A DNA stretch of 64,000 nt from Sphingomonas quercus. Lineage in GTDB: Bacteria > Pseudomonadota > Alphaproteobacteria > Sphingomonadales > Sphingomonadaceae. Shown one piece after another: positions 41,577 to 51,368 of the stretch. Location: contig NZ_JAHKRT010000001.1 of NCBI RefSeq assembly GCF_018863195.1, positions 186,001-250,000 of the forward strand. Reading direction: 5' to 3'. The notes beneath the pieces were generated by a model, which had not been told where the DNA came from, made no database searches, and was given only the letters and a program-made list of their open reading frames with translations. Position 1 is the first letter of the stretch. The number at the start of each line of letters is the position of its first letter. The position numbers were made by a program, and so were the translations under genes.

Positions 41577-44495
41577 ATGGCATTTTCCAACCGTTTTAAC
41601 GGCGCGTCCGCGCTTGTGCTCGCACTGTCAATCTGTGCGCCTGCGGGCGCCCTGGCCCAGTCGGCCGATCCTGCACCGGCGGCCGATGCGACAGCGCCGG
41701 CCACGGCTGGCGAGATCGTCGTCACCGGCTCGCGCATCGCCATTTCGGGCTATCGCCAGCCGACGCCGGTGACGGTGGTGAGCGAGGCGACGCTACAGCG
41801 CGACGCCAAGGTCAGCATCGGCGATTCGATCCGCGAGCTGCCCTCGGTGGGCACCTCCGGTTCGCCCAATAACGGCGTCGGCGCCAACAACATCGTCGGC
41901 GCCGTGACCGGCCTCGACACCGTCAACCTGCGCCAGCTGGGCATCAACCGCACGCTGGTGCTGCTCGACGGCCAGCGCGTCGTGCAATCGAACATCACTG
42001 GCGTCGTCGATCTCGGCACGATGCCGACGATGCTGGTGCAGCGCATCGACGTCGTCACCGGCGGCGCCTCCGCAGCGTGGGGCTCGGACGCTGTCGCCGG
42101 CGTCGTCAATCTTGTGCTCAACAAGAATTTCGACGGCATCCGGGCGAGCATCGAAGGCGGCGAATCCTACACCTGGGATCACAAGAGCTATCGCCTCCAG
42201 GCCGCCGCGGGTACCGGCTTCGCCGACGGCCGCGGCCGGGTGATCGTCGCCGTCAACCATATGAACAGTCCCGACGCCGTGTTCGCCAACCAGCGCGGCT
42301 GGAACAAGTATCGCAACCTCGTCCTCAATCCGGCCTATACCGCGACCAACAGCGAGCCGCGGCTGATCCACGCCGACAATGTCGGCCTCGCGCAGGCGAC
42401 CAATGGCGGCCTGATCACCGGCCAGGCGCAGGTCTGCCGGGTGGCACTGTCGGGAGGCAGCTGCCCGACCGGACAATCCGGCACGGTGCCGGCGTCGCTC
42501 GCCAATATCCATTTCGTCGGCGCCAATGCCACGCCGACCAGGTTCAACCCGGGCATCGTCTCGGGGCCGCTTTCGGCCAATGGCGACGGGGAGGCTTTCT
42601 ATCCGGCAACCAACAACCTCGCCGTCGCTTTCCGTACCACCAACCTGTTCGGCTACACCTATTTCGACCTGAGCGACAATCTGCGCGCCTCGGTGCAGCT
42701 CAACTACGGCCTCAGCCGTTCCAAGAATAATTCGACCCCGGCGACGCGCTTCGGCAATCTCTACGTCCAGAGCGACAATCCCTTTCTGCCCGCCGCGATC
42801 AAGCAACAGATGGACAGCCTCGGCCTGAGGGCCATCCAGATCGGCACGACCAACATCAACAACGTCCCGTTCGACGATTTCTCCTACGACAACTTCGTCG
42901 AGAATTCGGTCGGGATTCCGGTCAGCGTGCAGAAGCGCCGGCTGTTGCGCGGCGTCGTCAGCCTGGATGGCAAGATCGGCTCGGACTGGACGTGGAACGC
43001 CTATTACCAGAAGGGCAAGGTCCGCTCGCGGGTCGATACGCTCTCCAACGTGGTGACACAGCGTTATAATTTCGCAGTGGACGCCGTGCGCGACGCCTCC
43101 GGCAACATCGTCTGCCGCGCGGTCGCGGCGGGCAATCCGGCGGCGGCGGGCTGCGTGCCGCTCAACGTGTTCGGCGAGGGCGTCGCCAGCCCGCAGGCGA
43201 TCCGCTACGTCAACGTCACGCCCGGCCAGAACTGGGAGGTGATCAGCCTCACCCAGGATGTCGCGGCGGCGTCGGCGCAGGGCAAGCTGCCCTTCGGCCT
43301 GCCGGCGGGCAATATCTCGATGGCGTTCGGCGGCGAATGGCGCCAGGAAAAGGGCAATATCAAGACCGACGCCGGTGCCGCCGCGCGCGCCTATTCATTC
43401 GCCAACTTCGCGCCCTTCTCCGGCAAATATAATGTGAAGGAAGCCTTCCTCGAACTCGAAGTGCCGTTGCTTGAGGACAGTTTCGTCGACTCGCTGAGCC
43501 TCAATACGGCGGGCCGCATCACCGACTACAGCACCAGCGGCGTGGTCAAGACGTGGAAGATCGGCCTCACCAGCCAGCTCAACAGTCTGATCCGCGTGCG
43601 CGGCACCGTCTCCCGCGACATCCGCGCGCCCAACCTCGCCGAGCTGTTCAACAGCGGCACGGCGGTGCAGAGTTCGGCGGTGGATCCCAAGACGGGCCGC
43701 AACGTGTCGGTATTCTCGACGACTTCGGGCAATGCCGATCTCGATCCCGAGAAGGCCGACACCTTCTCCGCCGGCGTGGTGTTGAGCCCGGCGCCACGGC
43801 TTAATCTCTCGCTCGATTATTATTCGATCAAGCTGAAGGATGCGATCTTCTCGATCGGCACGGCGCAGGTGCTGCAGCGCTGCAATGCCGGCGACACCGC
43901 ATTCTGCAGCCAGCTTGACTTCAACGGCCCGGAGGGCGCGCTCAGCCAGATCCGCACCTTCCCGCGCAACCTGAGTTCGCAGGATACGTCCGGCCTCGAT
44001 TTCCAGGTCGATCACCAGCTGCCGTTGTTCGGCGGCACGCTGTCCAGCCGCTTCCTCGGCAATTACATCCTCACCCAGACGCAGGACGCGCTGGGTGTGA
44101 AGACTGATTATGCCGGCGCCCTTGGCGTCGACTCGCCGGTGCAGGGCATCCCGAAGCTGCGCGCGACGATCACCGAGACCTATGCCGAGGGTCCCGTCTC
44201 CGCGACGATCCAGGGCCGTTTCATCGGCAAGGGCAAGCTGGTCAACGCCTGGGGCGAGAAGGACGTCGACGACAACAGCGTGCCGGCGATCTTCTATATC
44301 GACCTGCGCGGCTCCTATCAGATCATGGAAAAGGCGCAGCTTTTCTTCGCGGTGGACAATCTGCTCAACCAGGATCCGCCGAACATCGCCACCAGCTACA
44401 ACAACTCCGCCTCCTATTATTCGACGGCGGTACGTGGCGACATCTATGATCAGCTCGGCCGTGCTTATCGTATCGGGGTGCGGTTCAACTTCTGA
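41577..44495 (+). CDS. TonB-dependent outer-membrane receptor
   Basis: A 972-residue receptor with signal peptide (cleavage near GALAQS), then the plug start GEIVVTGSRIAISGYRQPTP, plug motifs (LVLLDGQRVV, TGGASAAWGSDAVAGVVN) and a barrel ending in aromatic F (GVRFNF). The architecture and the A/T/P-rich linker before GEIVVTGSRI are usual for sphingomonads. Its size suits oligosaccharides, peptides or other bulky ligands. GGAGAGGGG precedes the ATG. No enzyme gene accompanies it, so the substrate is unknown. Two palindromes lie upstream. Confidence 0.95.
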   Translation: MAFSNRFNGASALVLALSICAPAGALAQSADPAPAADATAPATAGEIVVTGSRIAISGYRQPTPVTVVSEATLQRDAKVSIGDSIRELPSVGTSGSPNNGVGANNIVGAVTGLDTVNLRQLGINRTLVLLDGQRVVQSNITGVVDLGTMPTMLVQRIDVVTGGASAAWGSDAVAGVVNLVLNKNFDGIRASIEGGESYTWDHKSYRLQAAAGTGFADGRGRVIVAVNHMNSPDAVFANQRGWNKYRNLVLNPAYTATNSEPRLIHADNVGLAQATNGGLITGQAQVCRVALSGGSCPTGQSGTVPASLANIHFVGANATPTRFNPGIVSGPLSANGDGEAFYPATNNLAVAFRTTNLFGYTYFDLSDNLRASVQLNYGLSRSKNNSTPATRFGNLYVQSDNPFLPAAIKQQMDSLGLRAIQIGTTNINNVPFDDFSYDNFVENSVGIPVSVQKRRLLRGVVSLDGKIGSDWTWNAYYQKGKVRSRVDTLSNVVTQRYNFAVDAVRDASGNIVCRAVAAGNPAAAGCVPLNVFGEGVASPQAIRYVNVTPGQNWEVISLTQDVAAASAQGKLPFGLPAGNISMAFGGEWRQEKGNIKTDAGAAARAYSFANFAPFSGKYNVKEAFLELEVPLLEDSFVDSLSLNTAGRITDYSTSGVVKTWKIGLTSQLNSLIRVRGTVSRDIRAPNLAELFNSGTAVQSSAVDPKTGRNVSVFSTTSGNADLDPEKADTFSAGVVLSPAPRLNLSLDYYSIKLKDAIFSIGTAQVLQRCNAGDTAFCSQLDFNGPEGALSQIRTFPRNLSSQDTSGLDFQVDHQLPLFGGTLSSRFLGNYILTQTQDALGVKTDYAGALGVDSPVQGIPKLRATITETYAEGPVSATIQGRFIGKGKLVNAWGEKDVDDNSVPAIFYIDLRGSYQIMEKAQLFFAVDNLLNQDPPNIATSYNNSASYYSTAVRGDIYDQLGRAYRIGVRFNF

Positions 44496-44612
44496 TCCTG
44501 CTGCCAATCGGCATCGTCGCGCCGGTCATGGGAAACCATGGCCGGCGTTGCCGCATCCCGCGCGGATAGAAAGGCACTTGCCTAACTGTTCCCCCTGTGC
44601 AAACTTAGGCAG

Positions 44613-44969
44613 ATGCTTAACCAATCGCCCGAGCTTGACCGTCTTTTCCACGCCCTTGCGGATCCCGCGCGCCGGGCGATGATCGACCGGCTGAGCCACG
44701 GCCCCGCCCCGGTCAGCGAACTCGCTCGCCCGCTGCCAATGTCGCTGCCGTCGGCGATGCAGCATCTCGGCGTGCTGGAGGCGGCGGGGCTGGTCCGTTC
44801 GGAGAAGGTCGGCCGGGTGCGGACTTGCGCGATCCAGGCGGACGCGCTCAGCCAGGCCGAGCAATGGATCAACGCGCGCCGCCAGCAATGGGAGCAGCGG
44901 CTCGACCGCCTCGGCGCCTATCTCGCCACCCTGGAGGACGAAGGAGGTTCCAATGACCGCACCGCATGA
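44613..44969 (+). CDS. ArsR-family regulator paired with AHSA1 protein
   Basis: A 118-residue winged helix (LDRLFHALADPARRAMIDRL, PVSELARPLPMSLPSAMQHLGVLEAAGLV). The cysteine metal site of classical ArsR is absent, so it likely senses something other than arsenite. The stop overlaps the start of the next gene by 17 bases. ArsR plus AHSA1/SRPBCC pairs are common in bacteria, and the regulator generally controls its own operon. Confidence 0.9.
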   Translation: MLNQSPELDRLFHALADPARRAMIDRLSHGPAPVSELARPLPMSLPSAMQHLGVLEAAGLVRSEKVGRVRTCAIQADALSQAEQWINARRQQWEQRLDRLGAYLATLEDEGGSNDRTA

Positions 44970-45903
44970 GACCGCTCGGCCCGAGCCGCTGCGCATCAGC
45001 CGCGAATTCCGCGCCCGTTGCGAGACGGTGTTCCGCGCCTGGAGCAGCGCCGAGCATGTGAAGTCATGGTTCTGCCCGGAAGGCTTCACGGTGCCGGAGG
45101 CGGACGTCGATATGCGCGTCGGCGGGGCGTTCAACGTGTGCATGCGCGCGCCCGACGGGCAACAGCATTGGACGCGCGGGACCTTCGTCGAGGTGATCCC
45201 GAATCGCCGGCTGGTGATTGACATGATGGTGCCAGATGCGGCCGGCGCGGCGATCTTCAACGCCCGGACCGAAGTCGATTTCTCCGACACCGGCTGCGGC
45301 ATGCGGCTGGACGTCGTGCAGAGCTACACGCTGGTCGACCCGGACCGCGCGATGGGGATGATCGCCGGGGCCGCGACGGGCTGGCGGATGACCCTCGACA
45401 AGCTGGAAGCGCTAGTGCTCAGGCTCGGCGGTTCGGTCGGCGTCGACGCGCGCTCCGTCGCACACGGCAGCTTCAGTCTCGAGCGTAGCTATGACGCGCC
45501 GCCTGCGCGGGTTTGGCAGGCGCTGACCGACCCGGCCGCGAAGCAGCAATGGTTTGGCGGCAGGCCCGGCGAATGGGAGCTCATCGAGCGCTCGATGGAT
45601 GTCCGCGAGGGCGGCCGCGAGCGGCTCAAGGGCCGCTGGAAGAGCGGGATGACCTCCACCTTCGACGCCATCTATCATGACGTCGTCGCGCAGACGCGGC
45701 TCGTCTATTCGTACGTCATGCATCTCGACGACAAGAAGATTTCCGCCTCGCTCGCGACCATCCAGCTCGACGCCACGGAGGGCGGCGGCACCCGGCTTGA
45801 GATCACCGAACAAGGCGCCTTTCTCGACGGCTATGACGATGCGGGCGGGCGCGAACATGGCACCGGGCTCCTGCTCGACGCGCTCGGCGCCTCGCTAAGC
45901 TGA
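44953..45903 (+). CDS. Tandem SRPBCC/AHSA1-domain protein
   Basis: A 316-residue protein made of two START-like AHSA1 domains in tandem: first about 12-150 (SREFRARCETVFRAWSSAEH, FCPEGFTVPEADVDMRVGG), second about 165-312 (LERSYDAPPARVWQALTDPA, QQWFGGRPGEWELIERSMD). Most family members have one domain of about 150 residues, so this is a duplication or fusion. The fold binds hydrophobic ligands in a cavity. It is co-transcribed with the ArsR gene. Ligand unknown. Confidence 0.88.
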   Translation: MTAPHETARPEPLRISREFRARCETVFRAWSSAEHVKSWFCPEGFTVPEADVDMRVGGAFNVCMRAPDGQQHWTRGTFVEVIPNRRLVIDMMVPDAAGAAIFNARTEVDFSDTGCGMRLDVVQSYTLVDPDRAMGMIAGAATGWRMTLDKLEALVLRLGGSVGVDARSVAHGSFSLERSYDAPPARVWQALTDPAAKQQWFGGRPGEWELIERSMDVREGGRERLKGRWKSGMTSTFDAIYHDVVAQTRLVYSYVMHLDDKKISASLATIQLDATEGGGTRLEITEQGAFLDGYDDAGGREHGTGLLLDALGASLS

Positions 45904-45931
45904 GCTGAGCGCGTCGCGCGGCTGCCCCCGG

Positions 45932-46114
45932 TTATTCCGCGCCCGGCACGGGGTTGAGCATGAACGGGTTGGTCTCGCCGGCTGCCCTGCGTTCATATTC
46001 CTGGGCCAGCATGCGGTGCGTGAGGGCGATCGACGCGCTCGGCGAGCGACGTTCCTTCTCTCGCTCCTCTTTCGCGCGCATCTCGAAATAGAGCCGGTCG
46101 ATCTGGTCGAACAT
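45932..46114 (-). CDS. Small charged hypothetical protein
   Basis: A 60-residue protein, helical and rich in Arg/Glu (DRLYFEMRAKEEREKERRS), with a GAGGA ribosome site 7 bases before ATG 46114. It is cytoplasmic. No function is recognised. The stop lies 29 bases from the convergent AHSA1 gene. Confidence 0.65.
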   Translation of the reverse strand: MFDQIDRLYFEMRAKEEREKERRSPSASIALTHRMLAQEYERRAAGETNPFMLNPVPGAE

Positions 46115-46218
46115 GCGACGGTCCTCACGACTTTCCGCCCCGTGCCGAACATAGCATGAAGCCGGCGAGCCCGCCGGAGTCGGCCGGCGGCCTGTCGCCG
46201 GCCGAATTCGTTTCATCG

Positions 46219-46647
46219 TTACGGGCGCCGTGCGTCCAGGCTCAGCGGCCCACCGCCGAAAGCGACGATCTGAAGCAGGCCGCCGGCCATGGCGATGTTC
46301 TTGAAGAAGTGGATGAACTGGTTCTGGTCGCCGAGAGCGGAGTGGAAGCCGAGCGCCGTTGCCACCGAGAACAGGGCGAGCGCGGCGGCAACGAAGCGGA
46401 CGCGATAGCCGGCGATCAGCGCCAGTCCGCCGGCCACCTCGACAAAGGCAGCGATGGCGAAAGCGATCTGCGGCACCGGCAGCCCGGCCGACTGGATATA
46501 GCCGATGGTGGCGGCCGGCGCCGCGAGCTTGGAGAAGCCGCTCAGCAGGAAGATGGCGGCGATGGCGATACGGCCGACGAGGGCGGTGGCGCCGCCCGTC
46601 CGGGGAGAGGCTGCGGAGGGCGCTGCGGAGATGGCGGTGCTGCTCAT
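46219..46647 (-). CDS. DoxX-family membrane protein
   Basis: A 142-residue protein with four membrane helices. Family pattern: GRIAIAAIFLLSGFSKLAAP (helix 1), the PVPQIAFAIAAFVEVAGGLALI segment, RVRFVAAALALFSVATALGF, then HFFKNIAMAGGLLQI. DoxX-like proteins are associated with thiol or oxidative stress complexes. ATG 46647 is used because the longer frame has a non-hydrophobic Pro-rich start. It is divergent from ferredoxin-NADP reductase, with an inverted repeat between. Confidence 0.9.
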   Translation of the reverse strand: MSSTAISAAPSAASPRTGGATALVGRIAIAAIFLLSGFSKLAAPAATIGYIQSAGLPVPQIAFAIAAFVEVAGGLALIAGYRVRFVAAALALFSVATALGFHSALGDQNQFIHFFKNIAMAGGLLQIVAFGGGPLSLDARRP

Positions 46648-46695
46648 GGAAATTGGTCCCTGGCTTGGCGGCACCACCATGGTGTCGCCGACAGG

Positions 46696-46730
46696 GGCTG
46701 TTTCGCGCCGCGCAGCCTTGCGAAACAGCC
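46696..46730. promoter_or_regulatory. 11-bp inverted repeat between doxX and fpr
   Basis: GGCTGTTTCGC (46696-46706) and GCGAAACAGCC (46720-46730) are perfect complements around a 13-base loop, in the divergent promoter. It may be an operator or form an RNA hairpin in the doxX leader. Confidence 0.45.
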
Positions 46731-46848
46731 GAATAATATCGGATGGAAAGTTCTATGGTTTAGAAAAGCCGGCGAAGCCATGCTTGGCAGGCCCTCAGGA
46801 TAAGCAGGGTTGAAGCGCGACGCCGGGCCGCGTAACGCCGCCGACATC

Positions 46849-47673
46849 ATGTCCGAAACCGTCGCCAGCACGGCCGAATCCGGCCTCTCCGCCACCGCCG
46901 CCCTCAGTGTCGAGACGGTGGTTTCCGTGCGCCACTGGAACGAGCATCTCTTCTCGTTCCGCATCACCCGCCCGGCGAGCTTCCGCTTCCGCTCGGGCGA
47001 GTTCGTGATGATCGGATTGCAGGGCGACAATGGCAAGCCGCTGCTCCGTGCCTATTCCGTGGCCTCGCCAAGCTGGGATGAGGAGCTCGAATTCCTGTCG
47101 ATCAAGGTGCAGGACGGGCCGCTGACCTCGCGCCTCCAGCTGATCAAGCCGGACGACCAGATCTATCTCGGCCGCAAGCCGACCGGTACGCTCGTCGCCG
47201 ACGCGCTGCTGCCGGGCAAGCGGCTGTTCCTGCTGTCGACCGGCACCGGCCTTGCGCCGTTCCTGTCGGTGGCGCGCGATCCGGACATTTACGATCTGTT
47301 CGATCACGTCATCGTCGTCCATTCCGTGCGCCGCGTCTCCGACCTTGCCTATCGCGAGGAACAGGAGGCGAAATGGGCCAATGATCCGCTGGTCGACGAA
47401 AAGTGCGCGACCCAGTTCACCTACATCCCGACGGTGACGCGCGAGCCGTTCCATCGGTCCGCCCGTATCGGCGCGCTGATCGATTCCGGCGAGCTGTTCG
47501 CCGCCGGTATCCCCGGCGAGCCGGCGTTCAACCCGGAGACGGACCGGGTAATGATGTGCGGCAGCATGGACATGATCAAGGAGCTCGGCGCCCGCTTCGA
47601 GGGGCTCGGCTTCGAGGAAGGATCGAACGCCAAGCCCGGCGCCTATGTGATCGAGCGCGCGTTCGTCGGCTGA
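46849..47673 (+). CDS. fpr: Ferredoxin-NADP(+) reductase
   Basis: A 274-residue flavoenzyme transferring electrons between NADPH and ferredoxin or flavodoxin. The FAD site is R-A-Y-S (RAYSVAS), and the NADP site shows STGTGLAPFLS and MMCGSMDMIKEL. The C-terminus lacks the plant extra aromatic and ends in YVIERAFVG, the bacterial subclass form. ATG 46849 has no obvious ribosome site; a TTG at 46810 would add 13 residues and is the alternative. Its stop abuts that of the M16 protease gene. Confidence 0.95.
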   Translation: MSETVASTAESGLSATAALSVETVVSVRHWNEHLFSFRITRPASFRFRSGEFVMIGLQGDNGKPLLRAYSVASPSWDEELEFLSIKVQDGPLTSRLQLIKPDDQIYLGRKPTGTLVADALLPGKRLFLLSTGTGLAPFLSVARDPDIYDLFDHVIVVHSVRRVSDLAYREEQEAKWANDPLVDEKCATQFTYIPTVTREPFHRSARIGALIDSGELFAAGIPGEPAFNPETDRVMMCGSMDMIKELGARFEGLGFEEGSNAKPGAYVIERAFVG

Positions 47674-50505
47674 TCAGTCGGCCTTCGCTGCCGCCCGCGC
47701 GTCGCTGTCCACGACAATGCGCAACGACGGCGCGCGAGAAAGCCATTTGCGGGCCGCCTTGCGGACCGCTTCGGCATCCACCGCCTGATAGCCGCTGATC
47801 GCGCTGCGGATCTGGTCCAGCACGCGCGGATCGTCGAGGTCGCGATCGAGCACGCCCAGCCAATAGCCGTTGGTGCGGCTGTTGCGCTGGTTGGCGCTGA
47901 CCACGGGCGCCACCGCGCGGGTCACCTCGTCATCGTTCGGCCCCGCTTTGGCCAGATCTTTGGCGATGTCGCGGGCGACGCGCTCGAAATCGGCGACGCG
48001 GTCGGCCCTGACCTGGGCGGTGGCGATGAACACGCCGTAGCGGGGGAACACCTGGCTCTGGTTGCTGCCCACCGAGGGCGAATAGGAGCCGCCCTCGGTC
48101 TCCCGGAAACGATCGAACAGGCGGGTGCGGAAGATGGACGCGGCGACGTTCAGCGCCCGCACCGTCGGCACGTCGCGCAACGCGCCGTCGGTCGACCAGA
48201 CGAGGGCGACGAGCGCCTGCGCCGGATCGCCGCGATGCTTGAGCAGCAGCGGCCGTGAACCGCGCTTTGGCGGGCGGACATTGAGCTGGGCGCGATCCGG
48301 CTCCGGCGCCGGCCGCGTCACTGCCGCGCCGATCGTCGCGGCGGTAGCGTCGATGGCAGCCTGCACGTCGACATCGCCGACGATCAGCAACCGGCGCGGG
48401 CCATAGGCGAGCAGCGGCGTCCACAGATTACGGTAGCTGTCCATGCCCAGCGTCAGGATCTCCGACTTGCCAGGATAGAACCAGCGCGCGTCCCCGCCAT
48501 GCAGCGCCTGCGGGGCGAAGGTGCCGAACACCCCGCCCGGCGTGCTGAAGATCGCGTCATAGGTGCCGCCGAGCTGCCCCTTCAGCCGTCCGAACGCGCC
48601 GGCATCGAAACGCGGCTCGGCGACGCCCGCCGCGGCGAGGCGCAGCGTATCGGCGAGGTCGCGGGCATTTGTGGCGCCGGCATAGTCGAAGCCATTCTCG
48701 TCGACGCCGAAGGACAGGCTGATGCGCCGCCCGGCGAGCAGCCGCTCGATCGCATCGACGTCAAGCGGGCCGATGCCGCCCTGGGTCAGTGCCCGGGCGG
48801 TCCACAGCGGCACATAGCGATCCGGCGGCATCCCGGCGATCCCGTAGCCGACCGTCGCTGCGACGAGGACGCGATCCTTCTCGAAATCGGTCTGCTTGAC
48901 GACCAGCTCGACCCCATTCGCGAAGCGCACCCGCGTGACGCCGAGGTCCGGTATCTCCGAGCGCGAGACGATCCGGCCCGGCACCGGCGGCTTGCCGAGA
49001 TCGGCGAAGCTCACCGCCTTGGCCTCGACACGCGCCTCGGCCTTGGCCTCGCGCGCCTTGGCAAGGGCTGCGGCGAAGGCCTGCTCGCCGCCCTGGATCG
49101 GCACCGGCGCGGTGAACAGCGCGCGCGGCTCGCCCACGGTCAGCGCGCGGAGCGCCGTGCCGACCACTGCCGGCGTCAGCGTCGGCTTTACCGCCTCGAA
49201 CATGTCGCGCATCGCCTCGGGCGTGGTCAGCGTCATGCCCGCATCGACCGCGCCGAGCATCATCCCCGCCATCACCGGCGACAGCATCGTCGGCCGCGCC
49301 GAGATCTGCTGGGCGAGGCTGTCTTCCTGCACCGCGATCTCGCGATCGATCTCCGCACGGGACGGCAGGCCCGCGCTCCCCTCGGCGAGCACGGCGAAGG
49401 CGCGCTGCATCGCCGGCTGCCACATCGTCTGGCGATGGGCGACGGCGATGGTCGTCTGGTCCATGAGATGCCGCGCCATCGTCGCCGACACCGACGCGCT
49501 GGTGAACGCCGCCCCGCCTCGCGCCGCCTGCGTCATCCGCCGGCTGATGATGCGCGCCGCGATCTGGCGCACGAACTCGTTGGCCTGCCGCTCCTGGCTC
49601 CACGGCCGATCGTCATGCGGGCGCGGCCACAGGAAGGTCATGGTGTTGGACGCCTGCCGATCGATGACGATGGCGGTGGCCGGGTCGGGTTGGGTGGGCG
49701 TGCCGAAATCCGGGTCGGCCGGCGCATCGCCCTTGCCGCGCCAGCCGGCGAACCATTTCTCGGCGAGCGCGCGCAACATCTCGGGATCGGCATCGCCGGC
49801 GATGATGATGGTGGCGCGCTCCGGCCGATACCAGCGCTCGTAGAAGTCGCGGAGCCGGCCGGCGGTGGCGGCGCCGAGGGTTTCGTCGGTGCCGGCGAGT
49901 TCGGCCTGCTGCGCGCGAAGGCCGGCATAGAAGACGGACCTCGCCGCCTCCTGGCTGCGGCGGACGAGCGGGGGCATGCGCGCGTCGCGCTCGGCCATCA
50001 CGACCTTGCGCTCGACATCGACCAGCTTCGGGTCGATCGTCGCCGACCGCATCATGCCGGACAGCGCGCCGAACGCGATGTCGAGCGAGGCGCTGTCATT
50101 GCGCGGCAGATCGAGCGCGTAGAAGGTCTGGGTCAGGGTGGTGAAAGCGTTGGTGTCGCTGCCGAAGCTGGCGCCGAGCCGCTGCCAGATGCGGATGCCC
50201 TCTCCGTCCGGCACGCCCTCGGCGCCTCGGAACAGCATATGTTCGATGAAATGCGCATAGCCCTTCTGGTCGGGCTGCTCCATCAGCGCGCCGGCATCGA
50301 TGCGCAGCCGCACCGACACGCTGCCCGCCGGCAATGCGTTGCGCCGGATCGCATAGCGCATGCCATTGTCGAAGCTGCCCAGCTGCCACGCCGGATCGGG
50401 CGGCGTGTCGCTGCCTTCATAGAGCCATCCGCCCGGCTGGGCGATCGCCGGCAGCGGAATGTTGAGGACGAGAAGAAGTGCCAGCAGCCGGACGAGCAAT
50501 GCCAT
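47674..50505 (-). CDS. M16-family zinc metallopeptidase
   Basis: A 943-residue exported peptidase, with signal peptide (MALLVRLLALLLVLNI, cleaved near AIAQ). The inverted zinc motif H85-F-I-E88-H89 is in the N-terminal M16 domain, and a second, inactive M16 half follows (VTRVRFANGVELVVKQTDFE), as in pitrilysin-type two-half clamshells. It should degrade peptides in the periplasm. ATG 50505 starts the signal peptide; no strong ribosome site is seen. It could share peptide-processing roles with the locus at 24-32 kb. Confidence 0.92.
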   Translation of the reverse strand: MALLVRLLALLLVLNIPLPAIAQPGGWLYEGSDTPPDPAWQLGSFDNGMRYAIRRNALPAGSVSVRLRIDAGALMEQPDQKGYAHFIEHMLFRGAEGVPDGEGIRIWQRLGASFGSDTNAFTTLTQTFYALDLPRNDSASLDIAFGALSGMMRSATIDPKLVDVERKVVMAERDARMPPLVRRSQEAARSVFYAGLRAQQAELAGTDETLGAATAGRLRDFYERWYRPERATIIIAGDADPEMLRALAEKWFAGWRGKGDAPADPDFGTPTQPDPATAIVIDRQASNTMTFLWPRPHDDRPWSQERQANEFVRQIAARIISRRMTQAARGGAAFTSASVSATMARHLMDQTTIAVAHRQTMWQPAMQRAFAVLAEGSAGLPSRAEIDREIAVQEDSLAQQISARPTMLSPVMAGMMLGAVDAGMTLTTPEAMRDMFEAVKPTLTPAVVGTALRALTVGEPRALFTAPVPIQGGEQAFAAALAKAREAKAEARVEAKAVSFADLGKPPVPGRIVSRSEIPDLGVTRVRFANGVELVVKQTDFEKDRVLVAATVGYGIAGMPPDRYVPLWTARALTQGGIGPLDVDAIERLLAGRRISLSFGVDENGFDYAGATNARDLADTLRLAAAGVAEPRFDAGAFGRLKGQLGGTYDAIFSTPGGVFGTFAPQALHGGDARWFYPGKSEILTLGMDSYRNLWTPLLAYGPRRLLIVGDVDVQAAIDATAATIGAAVTRPAPEPDRAQLNVRPPKRGSRPLLLKHRGDPAQALVALVWSTDGALRDVPTVRALNVAASIFRTRLFDRFRETEGGSYSPSVGSNQSQVFPRYGVFIATAQVRADRVADFERVARDIAKDLAKAGPNDDEVTRAVAPVVSANQRNSRTNGYWLGVLDRDLDDPRVLDQIRSAISGYQAVDAEAVRKAARKWLSRAPSLRIVVDSDARAAAKAD

Positions 50506-50552
50506 AAACGACTGATAGCCGCCCTTTCTGGCCGCCGCCAGCCGCCCGCTGA

Positions 50553-51254
50553 TCAAGCCAGATCGAGCCGCAGCCGCGCCCACACCGGCAGGTGATCCGA
50601 CGCCGTCCGTGCCACCGGCGAGTGATGCACGCCGGCGTCCTCCACCGCGATATCGCGGCTCAGCATGATGCGATCGAGCCGGCCGATCGGGCGGCGGGCC
50701 GGGAAGCTCGGGAAGCTCGGCGCGAAATGATGATCATGCCCGAAATCGCGCAGGCACCCGGAGGCCGCGCTCCATTCGTTGAGATCGCCCATCATCACCG
50801 TCGGCAGCTGTTCCGGCTGGGCGTGAAGATGATTGAGGATCGCGCGCGCCTGCTTGCGCCGCCACAGGCCCGAAAGATCGAGATGCATGCCGACGACGCG
50901 CACCGGCCGACCATTGACGACGAGATCGGCGAGCACGGCCCCGCGCGGCTCCAGCGCCGGGATGGCCAGCGTGCAGGCGCGAATCACCTCCACCCCTTCC
51001 CTCACGAGCACGGTGTTGCCGTGCCAGCCGATCGAGCCGACGCGCACGTCGAAGGGCACCGGCCGGTAATGGCTGTGCTCGGCCAGCATGTGGAAAGGAA
51101 TGGCGCTCGCCCGGTCGCCGAAGCGGCGATCCGCCTCCTGCAAGGCGATCACGTCGGCGTCGATCTCGTGGAGCACCTCGATGACGCGATCCGGACGGCG
51201 GCGCCTGTCCGATCCGATCGCCTTGCGGATATTGTAGCTTGCAACGGTAACCAC
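50553..51254 (-). CDS. Endonuclease/exonuclease/phosphatase-fold protein
   Basis: A 233-residue EEP-fold hydrolase. Signature residues: SYNIRKAIG (N), IALQEAD (metal-binding E), VVGMHLD (H), GDLNEW (D-x-N), and SDHLPVWA (SDH). Members are nucleases, phosphodiesterases or sphingomyelinase-like enzymes; specificity cannot be told. The GTG start has a strong AAGGAG site. The gene diverges from rph. Confidence 0.9.
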   Translation of the reverse strand: MVTVASYNIRKAIGSDRRRRPDRVIEVLHEIDADVIALQEADRRFGDRASAIPFHMLAEHSHYRPVPFDVRVGSIGWHGNTVLVREGVEVIRACTLAIPALEPRGAVLADLVVNGRPVRVVGMHLDLSGLWRRKQARAILNHLHAQPEQLPTVMMGDLNEWSAASGCLRDFGHDHHFAPSFPSFPARRPIGRLDRIMLSRDIAVEDAGVHHSPVARTASDHLPVWARLRLDLA

Positions 51255-51368
51255 GGCGTCTCCTTAGCAGTGCGCAACGGCCTTGGGCGAAACTTTCTCC
51301 CTCGGGGCTTGGCCTTGGGGCCGGACAAGCCTATCGGCGCGCTCCTGTCACCACGAAAGGATCAGCCC

